A stretch of DNA of 64,000 bases from contig CACFWO010000005.1 in assembly GCA_902570035.1 (NCBI GenBank), forward strand, positions 1 to 64,000, read 5' to 3'. The translations under genes and the position numbers were made by a program. Positions 49,627 through 57,949 of the stretch are shown in pieces; within the stretch, counting starts at the first letter, position 1; every line of letters starts with the position of its first letter. The DNA comes from an uncultured SAR86 cluster bacterium (GTDB lineage Bacteria > Pseudomonadota > Gammaproteobacteria > Magnimaribacterales > AG-339-G14). The notes under the pieces are model-generated. The model was given only the letters and a program-made list of their open reading frames with translations. It was not told the DNA's origin and searched no databases.

Positions 49627-51069
49627 TTACAGATCAGACCAACCAGCTGTCCAATCAGTACCTCCAGATGGAATAGCTCCAATTTCAGTAGGAGTGTCCC
49701 AGAAAGCACCAACCAATACACTAGTGTTGACCGTAACGGCAGATTCATTTGCACCGTTAACGTACCCTGTTAGAGAACTAGTTATGTCAGTAATGCTGTT
49801 AGTTGAAGCAGCAGCCCAAGTAGAAGTCATAGTATCACTGGAGCCGTACTTATTGGTACCGCAAGCCATTGCAACAGATGCAGCTACTAATTTTCCATAA
49901 GCATTTGTTCCATCACTCGCAGCAGTAACAGTGGCATCATTATCAACTTCCCAGCAAGGACCTAAGTTAGAAGCATCTACAATGATACCGTTTGCTAAAG
50001 TAGCGTTTGTACCTTCACGCGTGTGAACCAACTCTCCGTGAGCAACAGTATTTCCAAGAATTAAGAAATTGGAAATAGTAGGGTTTGATCTTGGGAGAGC
50101 GTTGTTAGCATCACCGTTATTGTCAAACTCCATTCCATTATCAGGCCTGTTAGAAGTAGCTGTAGCAGGATCAGGAGTGTTTTGGTCAATGATCACCCAC
50201 TGAGCATTTCCTCTCCAACCGTTAGTGTAATCAAAAGAGTCATCTTGGTTACCGGTTAAGTAAGCGTACTTGAAGCTTACCGTTCCGCCAAAGAACTCAA
50301 TACCATCGTCAGCGTTATTGTGCACTCTGATGTAGCTAACGCTAGTGGAATTACCTACAGCATAAAAGGCAATACCGTTAAGCTCGTTTGTAGGGGTAAT
50401 TTGGTTACCCGCGTATTTTACGACGACATAAGAAAGTGTACCCGATGAATCCAAGTCATTAGTTCCACCGTAAGGGACTGTTATACCGGAAGAGTAGCCT
50501 TCAGCAGCTCTTTCACATACACCAGCAGAATTTTTTTCTGCATCTGTGCAATTTAGAGTAGCTCGACCCATTAATTGGAGCCCACCCCATTGTCCTTGAG
50601 CATCTGCAGCTAGCGTACCATCGTCAGACGTTGACGTCATGATAATGGGCGCAGCAGCTGTACCAGCAGCAATAATTTTTGCACCTCTAAGGATATTAAG
50701 AGAATCAGGTCCTGACTCTCCTCTGATAGTCGTTCCAGCTTCAACAGTTAAAATTGGGGTTGCAGTATCATCACCAATGTTGACTGGACCACTGAGAACA
50801 TGCGTGGCTTCGCTTGCCATGGTAAAACTGTCAGTGTAAGTACCAGTGTAAGTACAAGTGTCTCCGCCTGCTGCATCCGTTCCTTGAACGACTGCTGTTC
50901 CGGCTGAGTTCGTGACGCTTGGGCACTCAAAAGAAGCAGCTACAGGTGCAGGTGCTGCCGGTGCAGGAGGCGCCACTGGAGTAGTATCGTTATCGCTACC
51001 ACCACAGCTTACAAAAATACCTAAAACTACAGGAATTACCAATAATTTTAAAAATCTAGATTTAAACAT
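49627..51069 (-). CDS. Surface/periplasmic lipoprotein with predicted right-handed beta-helix
   Basis: VLGIFVSCGGSDNDTTP lipobox + Pro/Ala linker; TVEAGTTIRGESG, NILRGAKIIAAGTAAAPIIMTS, WGGLQLMGRA, NNADDGIEFFGGTVSFKYAYLTGNQDDSFDYTNGWRGNAQ; terminal DWTAGWSDL. Confidence 0.85.
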   Translation of the reverse strand: MFKSRFLKLLVIPVVLGIFVSCGGSDNDTTPVAPPAPAAPAPVAASFECPSVTNSAGTAVVQGTDAAGGDTCTYTGTYTDSFTMASEATHVLSGPVNIGDDTATPILTVEAGTTIRGESGPDSLNILRGAKIIAAGTAAAPIIMTSTSDDGTLAADAQGQWGGLQLMGRATLNCTDAEKNSAGVCERAAEGYSSGITVPYGGTNDLDSSGTLSYVVVKYAGNQITPTNELNGIAFYAVGNSTSVSYIRVHNNADDGIEFFGGTVSFKYAYLTGNQDDSFDYTNGWRGNAQWVIIDQNTPDPATATSNRPDNGMEFDNNGDANNALPRSNPTISNFLILGNTVAHGELVHTREGTNATLANGIIVDASNLGPCWEVDNDATVTAASDGTNAYGKLVAASVAMACGTNKYGSSDTMTSTWAAASTNSITDITSSLTGYVNGANESAVTVNTSVLVGAFWDTPTEIGAIPSGGTDWTAGWSDL

Positions 51070-51189
51070 TTAAGTCTCCTATAAAGTTATTTGGAAACTA
51101 TACTCAAGGAGTGTGGCAAATAACTTCGCTAAAAAAGATTAAAGTGACTTATTTGTGTCAAATATGAAAAATAATCGCTTCAAAACCCT

Positions 51190-52173
51190 TCAAATTTGAG
51201 TCTCTAGAATGATTGAGTTGATAAAGTTTTCTTTATTTGAAATTGCGTTATCAGAGAAAGTTTTCAGGTAATTGGTGACGGAAATATCGTTCAAGATATC
51301 GGTGACACTCTTATTTTTATCCACTAGCTCTTGAACAGTTTGATAGAGTTCTTTTAAACTTTTGAGGTAGTCCGCCAATTCACTTTTAGTAGACGCTGTT
51401 CCAATGCCGGGTATCACAATAGTTTTATCGTCAATGAGTTGTAGTGACTCATCGAGACTCTTAATTATTCCTTTGACGGATCCTCCATTCACAGTATTTA
51501 CGTAAGGCAAAGCATTGGAAAAATATAAATCACCTAAAAATAAAACGTTTCTACCTTGGAAGAAAATTATCGTATCACCCGTGGAGGATGCCGATCCGAA
51601 ATGATAAAGATAAATATCTTCTTTATTGAAATGAAGCTTCATTTCATCATCAAAAGTAACTCGTGCCCCTGCGTTATCGGTATGTCTAACTTGGTAATAA
51701 TCTTGAATGATATTTAAATTACTTAATGTACTTGTAGATAATAAAGATTGCCTGGCATTTTCTTGCGAAATCATAAAATGCATTTGACCGCCAAAGAGGC
51801 TATTCCCGTCAGCGTTCCAAAAATGATGATTAGAAGAGATGATTATCCTTGGCATATCAATGCCAACGTTTCTTCTCATCACTGATTTTATCCATGGGTG
51901 CATCTTTGCCAGCATCGTATTAACCATGACTGCGCCTCTCGGACCTGAGATTAACAAAATATTGCCACAGACAGATGCACAAGAAAGAATATCAATCCCT
52001 TGTGCTATTTTGGTATGAATGATGGTCGGTTGTGCAAGTCTTTCTCCAAAAGTTTCTGTGACGATTGGATCCAAACGATCATCTAGTTTTCCGATGATTT
52101 CTGAAGAATTAATCTGAGAAATAATTAATAAACTTAGGAGAAGTATTTTCATCAAAAGCATTGTGGATTGCAA
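51190..52173 (-). CDS. Exported metallo-beta-lactamase-fold protein lacking metal ligands
   Basis: ISSNHHFWNADGN at the HxHxDH site, FGSASSTGDTIIFFQGRNVLFLGDLYFSNALPYVN, IPGIGTASTKSEL. Start may be a later Met (MKILLLSLL). Confidence 0.82.
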   Translation of the reverse strand: MQSTMLLMKILLLSLLIISQINSSEIIGKLDDRLDPIVTETFGERLAQPTIIHTKIAQGIDILSCASVCGNILLISGPRGAVMVNTMLAKMHPWIKSVMRRNVGIDMPRIIISSNHHFWNADGNSLFGGQMHFMISQENARQSLLSTSTLSNLNIIQDYYQVRHTDNAGARVTFDDEMKLHFNKEDIYLYHFGSASSTGDTIIFFQGRNVLFLGDLYFSNALPYVNTVNGGSVKGIIKSLDESLQLIDDKTIVIPGIGTASTKSELADYLKSLKELYQTVQELVDKNKSVTDILNDISVTNYLKTFSDNAISNKENFINSIILETQI

Positions 52174-52241
52174 TTGTTACAATAATGTGAAGATTGTAAA
52201 AATCACTGATCGATTTTTTTATTTGTATTAAGGTTATCTGT

Positions 52242-52886
52242 ATGACTCGAAAATTAACATCTGAATTTATAGGTACCTTTTTTCTTCTGCTTATCGTAGT
52301 TGGATCAGGAATAATGGGTCAAAATTTATCACAAGACGTTGGTGTTACTCTTTTGGCAAACAGTCTTGCAACTGCATTCGGTCTCATTGTGTTGATATGG
52401 ATTTTCTCTCAGCATTCAGGGGCTCACTTTAATCCAGCAGTCTCTTTGATAATGTATCTTCAAGATGAGATATCTCGAAGAGATTTATTCCTCTTTATCC
52501 CTGTTCAAACAGCAGGTGGCATCTTAGGTGTCCTATCTGCCAACTATATTTACGGTTTAGAAGTAATACAACTTTCAGAAAAAGATAGGTTTTCTCAAGA
52601 GATATTTGTTTCTGAAATAATTGCTACTTTTGGCCTTTTATTAACAATTTTATCAATCGGAAAACACAAAAAAGATTTTGTCGCATTATCGGTTGGGTTG
52701 TACATTGGAGCTGCCTATTGGTTTACCGCTTCGACATCTTTCGCTAATCCTGCAGTATCTGTAGCTAGAATTTTTACGAACACATTTACAGGAATAGCAT
52801 ACCAGGATGTTGTTTTCTTCATCATTGCTCAGTTTATAGGTGCCATTCTTGCTTGGGCAGTTTGTAAATTTATATTCGATAAATAA
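52242..52886 (+). CDS. MIP-family aquaporin/aquaglyceroporin (AqpS-like)
   Basis: EFIGTFFLLLIVVGSGIM, AHFNPAVSL and SFANPAVSVAR (two NPA boxes); abuts arsC. Confidence 0.92.
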   Translation: MTRKLTSEFIGTFFLLLIVVGSGIMGQNLSQDVGVTLLANSLATAFGLIVLIWIFSQHSGAHFNPAVSLIMYLQDEISRRDLFLFIPVQTAGGILGVLSANYIYGLEVIQLSEKDRFSQEIFVSEIIATFGLLLTILSIGKHKKDFVALSVGLYIGAAYWFTASTSFANPAVSVARIFTNTFTGIAYQDVVFFIIAQFIGAILAWAVCKFIFDK

Positions 52887-52888
52887 CC

Positions 52889-53266
52889 GTGAAAAGTGTC
52901 TTATTTGTTTGTATAGAAAATGCTTGCAGGAGTCAGCTGGCTGAGGCTATTTGCAACAATAATGATGAACTGGATTTGGTGGCGTATTCTGCTGGTTCGA
53001 ATCCTGGGCTTGAAATAAATCCCAAAGCAATTGCATCTCTCCAAAGAATAGGCATTGATCACAGAGGCGAACCAAAAGGATTAAGTTTTTATCAAGATAA
53101 AACTTTTGATTTTGTTGTTGGAATGGGGTGCGGAGATAAATGTCCCTATATACCCGGTGCCAAAATTATTGAATGGGACATCCCCGATCCGAAGCTGATG
53201 AATCAAGAAGATTTTGATTCCGTTAGAGATCTTATTAAATTAAAAATATCCTCTGATTTAATTTAA
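52889..53266 (+). CDS. arsC: Arsenate reductase, thioredoxin-dependent LMW-phosphatase type
   Basis: LFVCIENACRSQLAEA P-loop (CX5R), GMGCGDKCPYIPGAKIIEWDIPDP relay cysteines. GTG start. Confidence 0.88.
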   Translation: MKSVLFVCIENACRSQLAEAICNNNDELDLVAYSAGSNPGLEINPKAIASLQRIGIDHRGEPKGLSFYQDKTFDFVVGMGCGDKCPYIPGAKIIEWDIPDPKLMNQEDFDSVRDLIKLKISSDLI

Positions 53267-53986
53267 GTGATAGTCTCATTATTGTTTATAGCTGGAACGT
53301 GCATAGGAAGTTTCATAACTTCTTTGAATGAGAAACTAGCAAGCGAATCAAATTTCTTTGGCTTGAGTTTTTTTACTGCTAGGTCAAGTTGTAATCATTG
53401 TCACAGACAATTATTTTTTTTTGATCTTATCCCCATTGTTAGTTATTTGTATTTAAGAGGTAAGACGAGGTGTTGCCATAAAACAATTCCTCATCATTAT
53501 TTTATAAATGAAATTATTTATGGATTATTGATTGTATTTGCTTATCTGGAAGCAAATACCTTTATTTTTTTTCTAATATCCTCAATTTTTTATTCAGCCT
53601 TAATAGCTATCGCTCTGTTTGATCGAGATTTTTTAATCATTCCTAAAACCTATCTTCTAATTATCCTGTTTCTAGGCTTGTTCAATATTTATTTAACAGA
53701 CAGTTATAATTTTTTGATTTCGGCAACGTTTATGACTGTTGCTGTTTACCTGATTAAGTTTATTTTTGATAACTTATTTGCAAAAAATACTTTCGGAATG
53801 GGAGATGTATTATTAATTTTTAATTTAGGTCTTTTTGTGGATTTCTTTTCTTTGAGCTTAATTTTATTTTTATCAAGCTTAATTGGAATTGTTCATGGAC
53901 TTTCTAAAAAAGACATACTAAAAACTCCATTACCGTTTGCAATGCATTTGGTAATGGGGAGTCTAGTTTTTTTCTCTTTGTATTAG
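53267..53986 (+). CDS. Prepilin peptidase (A24), candidate GspO/PilD
   Basis: GTCIGSFITSLNEKL, SSCNHCHRQLFFFDLIPIVSYLYLRGKTRCC, ALFDRDFLIIPK and FGMGDVLL aspartates. GTG start. Confidence 0.88.
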   Translation: MIVSLLFIAGTCIGSFITSLNEKLASESNFFGLSFFTARSSCNHCHRQLFFFDLIPIVSYLYLRGKTRCCHKTIPHHYFINEIIYGLLIVFAYLEANTFIFFLISSIFYSALIAIALFDRDFLIIPKTYLLIILFLGLFNIYLTDSYNFLISATFMTVAVYLIKFIFDNLFAKNTFGMGDVLLIFNLGLFVDFFSLSLILFLSSLIGIVHGLSKKDILKTPLPFAMHLVMGSLVFFSLY

Positions 53987-53989
53987 GTA

Positions 53990-56800
53990 TTAGTTACCAG
54001 TAAAGGTGTATCGAAGACCAATTGAATATCTAGGACCGAATTCATCGTATTGCATCAAACGAGTATCTGCCCCGAAGTAGTAATATTCAGGAGCATCATT
54101 GATGTTTACTGCGTCAAAAGTGATTTGCAATTCATCTGTTATGTCGCCTTTTATAGATAAATCAACTTGCGTATGTTCGCCATTGATATCCTCGTTTACG
54201 GGACTGGATCCTAATTCTCTGATGTATGCGCCTCTGTATGATGCGATTATTTTAGCCTCAATAAAGTCGTTAGCGTAGCCTATATTGAAATTACCTGTAC
54301 TCTCAGCGGTTTTTTGTAATGCCACTTCTCTGCCGTCAGGAAGTGTTGACTCACTATCCACAAAGGTATAATTGAATCCCACCAACCAGCCTGGCATTGT
54401 TCCAGCTAACGCACCAATATCGGTTTGCACGTTAAACTCGAGACCAAGAACCGTAGCGCTATCTGCGTTCAGAAAGCTAGAAAACTCCGTCCATGACGTA
54501 GATCCGGTGGCAACATCTTCTAGTTCATAACCAAAAATGGGGTCCTCAAGGTTTTTATAAAATACTCCAGCTCCTATCCAAGTCACATCTCCTGGAAAGT
54601 AATCCACACCAAAATCAAGCGATGTTGTGATAGTTGGATCTAGACCAGGATTACCTTGCTCGATTTCTCTATCCTCACTTTCAATGACTGCATAAGATGA
54701 AGCATCCTGAAATTTTGGCCTAGCAAGAGATCCGTATAAGGCTGCTCTTATTTGTAAATCATCGTCTATAAGGTGTTTTACGTTAATGCTCGGAGCGACA
54801 ATCAGATAGTCGTGTCGATCAGTGTCGTAATAATAATTTTCAGTTGCGGTATCCAATCTTCCGGATAAAGTAACTACGTTGGTATCCTCTGCTCTCGCAC
54901 CTACAACGATAGTTGTTTCAGGCAGATCAAAGGTAAACATCGCATATCCAGCAGTTATGTTTTCATCGGCGAAAAAATCTCCAGGAACAGATTCCTCAAG
55001 AGTATCGCCTCGTTCGTATTCAAAAAAACTATCGCCAGCCATGGTGAAACAACCGAACTCATCCTGAGCACCTGTAAACCGTTGAAAAATAGCTCGAGCT
55101 TTTTCCTTATCGATGATCAAACCTGCCGATGACCTTAAACGCCAGTCTGAAGTAAGTTCATCGGTTAAACCTTGGTCACCGTATGGCCAATAATCTTCTC
55201 CACTCCAATCGTAAGCACATACATTTGCGTTAACATTTTTTTCTCTTTGTTTAATTTTTATTCCAGACTTAAAACTACCGGGATTACCTTGAAACACGAA
55301 GTCCTGTCTCACGTCAAATTTAAAAGTTAATTCTTGGTCATCTCTGTCATTGCTTTCATATTCAAATTTGTCCGCTTCATAAGCGTAGGGATTTAAAAAT
55401 CCAGCGCTTGCAAAATCAACGTAAGGCTCTTCTGGATTAGACCAATCAATGTAGTGATTGGCATCAATTTCAGCATTGAACACTGCATTCTGTCTATCAG
55501 TATCTTGTTCTGTCGCTGATGAATAGGATATTTCATATTGGATTTCTAGCCCATCGTCCAAAGACGTGATCCCACCAAAAGAGTATTTTTCAATGGTTCT
55601 TTCTTCAATCCTAGGCCTGGATTCATTTTCTACTTCTAACTCACCGGCGTAAATAGCTCCTGTTTGAGAAACTGTATACATACCGTCATCGACGATGTCG
55701 TCAATACCTTTAAGTTCAAATTTATTTCTTTGCTCTGCGTCTTCGTATTGATTGTAAAAAGTTTTGATGTATAAATCTGTGTTATCTAATCTGAAATCAA
55801 GATTAACTGACAAGCCTAATCTTTCTCTCGTTAGGTTGTAATATCTCATTTCATAATCATCGTTCATAAGATAAAAACCAGTCGCGTCATCAACTCCCCA
55901 TCCTCCTGATTCATTATTGTGAGAGGTAATTTCTCTATTTTCAGCATTGGCAGATATAGCAAGACCAAAGTTGTCGTTGAAAACATTTGAGTAAGCTATG
56001 GATGTTTTATAATTTTCATCGTTTTCAGTTAATTCGTTGTAAGAAGTCTCAGCTCTAACTCTCACGTAGTTTTTCGGTCTGTCGAAAGCTGTCAAGGTTT
56101 TGAGATTAATTTTTCCTCCGATCGCATCTAAATCTTGATCAGGGGTAAAAGATTTAAAAACCTCGATTGATTCAAGCATATCGGAAGGCAGACCATCGAG
56201 AATAACATTTCTGTTATCTTCCGGAGCTACTACAGCAATACCATCAATCGTTACTTGGTTTAGATTGCCACCAAGACCTCTCAAAATAGCATATCGACCT
56301 TCGCCTTGATCGTTTTCAACTGTTACACCAGAGAGCCTTCTCACTGACTCTGCCACGGTGGTATCAGGAAAGGATCCCAGCGCATCCGAATCAACAACGC
56401 TTAAAAATTGATCCGAAGCTCTTTGTCGAGCTATCGCATTGTAAGTGCTTGCTGCTTGCCCAACGACCAAAAGGTTCTCAATCAAATCAACGTTGGATCC
56501 AAGAATAAAATTTTCTTCATTTTCACCGGAAGAAATGGTTATATTTTTGGAAATAGGAGATGCTCCCAAATAGGTAACGATAATGTTATACCTTCCTGGT
56601 TCTATACCTGTAATTGAAAAAATTCCTTCTCTATCGGTAGAGGTTCTAAAATTGGTTCCATCAACGGTAACAATTGCCCCTTCGAAAGAGGATTTACCGG
56701 AGAAATCAGTGACTGATCCTTTCAAATTAGCAGCGCTAATAGTGATTGAGAATAGTAATGAAACTAAAAGTAAGAAAATCTTTTGCATGCTTATCTCCAA
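53990..56800 (-). CDS. TonB-dependent receptor with N-terminal carboxypeptidase-regulatory-like domain
   Basis: NLKGSVTDFSGKSSFEGAIVTVDGTNFRTSTDREGIFSITGIEPGRYNIIVTYLG, then plug PDTTVAESVRRLSGVTVENDQGEGRYAILRGLGGNLNQVTIDG; C-terminal YSIGLRYTFTGN. Confidence 0.94.
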   Translation of the reverse strand: MEISMQKIFLLLVSLLFSITISAANLKGSVTDFSGKSSFEGAIVTVDGTNFRTSTDREGIFSITGIEPGRYNIIVTYLGASPISKNITISSGENEENFILGSNVDLIENLLVVGQAASTYNAIARQRASDQFLSVVDSDALGSFPDTTVAESVRRLSGVTVENDQGEGRYAILRGLGGNLNQVTIDGIAVVAPEDNRNVILDGLPSDMLESIEVFKSFTPDQDLDAIGGKINLKTLTAFDRPKNYVRVRAETSYNELTENDENYKTSIAYSNVFNDNFGLAISANAENREITSHNNESGGWGVDDATGFYLMNDDYEMRYYNLTRERLGLSVNLDFRLDNTDLYIKTFYNQYEDAEQRNKFELKGIDDIVDDGMYTVSQTGAIYAGELEVENESRPRIEERTIEKYSFGGITSLDDGLEIQYEISYSSATEQDTDRQNAVFNAEIDANHYIDWSNPEEPYVDFASAGFLNPYAYEADKFEYESNDRDDQELTFKFDVRQDFVFQGNPGSFKSGIKIKQREKNVNANVCAYDWSGEDYWPYGDQGLTDELTSDWRLRSSAGLIIDKEKARAIFQRFTGAQDEFGCFTMAGDSFFEYERGDTLEESVPGDFFADENITAGYAMFTFDLPETTIVVGARAEDTNVVTLSGRLDTATENYYYDTDRHDYLIVAPSINVKHLIDDDLQIRAALYGSLARPKFQDASSYAVIESEDREIEQGNPGLDPTITTSLDFGVDYFPGDVTWIGAGVFYKNLEDPIFGYELEDVATGSTSWTEFSSFLNADSATVLGLEFNVQTDIGALAGTMPGWLVGFNYTFVDSESTLPDGREVALQKTAESTGNFNIGYANDFIEAKIIASYRGAYIRELGSSPVNEDINGEHTQVDLSIKGDITDELQITFDAVNINDAPEYYYFGADTRLMQYDEFGPRYSIGLRYTFTGN

Positions 56801-56885
56801 AGTTATTGAATTTTAAACAAGTAGATTTTTGATTATGTTACAGCGCAGTTTCCTTTTGTGTCACTAAAGTGAACTTTAGAAACCC

Positions 56886-57947
56886 TTATTTTTTAAGTTT
56901 GAGATTATTTATTACATCCTGGAAAGAGACGTACTTAAAATTTTGATTACCTTGTTTAGTATCTTCATCATTGTAACCGTCCTGAACCACTAACAACCCT
57001 CTTGGATAATCTTTACCTAATCTTTTTGAGATAACTTCAATTCCATCGGTATCCGATGCTCCATCAATACCTTTTTTGTTAAATGTAACTCTAAAGCTGC
57101 CTTGATATTCAAAAGGATGGTTACGGTCGTAAAGGTTAACGGTTCCATCGCCTTGCGAAGAGAGTAAAATGTAACCTTCTGAAGCAGAAGTTGCATAAAT
57201 TGCTATACCTTCCGGGTCATCATCAATAAACCCTTCTCTGTCGTCAATCCTTTTGATAAGTGATAAGTCTTCAGCACTGAAAGCTTTTAAAATTCCATCG
57301 CTACCTTCCCTAGATATGAAAATAATCTCATTCTGATCATCAACTACGCATCCTTCAGATTCATTTCCTTCTGCAGAAGGATTAATTTCATCTTCAATTA
57401 TATCGATTTCTTTTAAAAGTCTTTGCTTTAGCAAATCCCATAATTGAACTCTACTTCCATCATGCTCTGTCACTATGGCTATTAAATTATTGTCAATGAT
57501 GCCCATACAAATTCCATAAACATCAAATTCAATTTTAATTGCTCTAAGTTTTGATTTTTCGGTGAATGGAGAAGGTCTACTAAAAAACTTAAAAAGGTTT
57601 TCGTTATTAAATGACCATAAATCTATTGTATTCAAAGACCTATTTGAAGATACAACGTAAAGGCTCCCATTGAAATCTCTTAGATCAATGTTGTTCATCT
57701 TTCCAATTTTGGAAAAACTAAGCTCTTGACCGTTTAAGTCATAAACATGAATTCCTGCTTGCTTGTCGGTCCCAAAGATTAAAGATTCATAAGAGTTTTT
57801 AGAATTAACCCAAACGGCTGGATCATCTGCAGCATCTCCCATCGAATACACACTTTTAGTTTCTACTGTAGGTTTCACAAGAAAAACATCTTTTTCAGAT
57901 AATGTCTCAAAACATATTAAAAGAGAGATTAAGTAAAAAAAACGCAT
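56886..57947 (-). CDS. Beta-propeller phytase (3-phytase family)
   Basis: DAADDPAVWVNSKNSYESLIFGTDKQAGIHVYDLNGQEL, MNNIDLRDF, NESEGCVVDD, DDPEGIAIY, GIDGASDTDGIEV, YPRGLLVVQDGYND. Track starts at 58028, but MRFFYLISLL signal peptide at 57947 follows the PiT stop. Confidence 0.95.
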   Translation of the reverse strand: MRFFYLISLLICFETLSEKDVFLVKPTVETKSVYSMGDAADDPAVWVNSKNSYESLIFGTDKQAGIHVYDLNGQELSFSKIGKMNNIDLRDFNGSLYVVSSNRSLNTIDLWSFNNENLFKFFSRPSPFTEKSKLRAIKIEFDVYGICMGIIDNNLIAIVTEHDGSRVQLWDLLKQRLLKEIDIIEDEINPSAEGNESEGCVVDDQNEIIFISREGSDGILKAFSAEDLSLIKRIDDREGFIDDDPEGIAIYATSASEGYILLSSQGDGTVNLYDRNHPFEYQGSFRVTFNKKGIDGASDTDGIEVISKRLGKDYPRGLLVVQDGYNDEDTKQGNQNFKYVSFQDVINNLKLKK

Positions 57948-57949
57948 TG

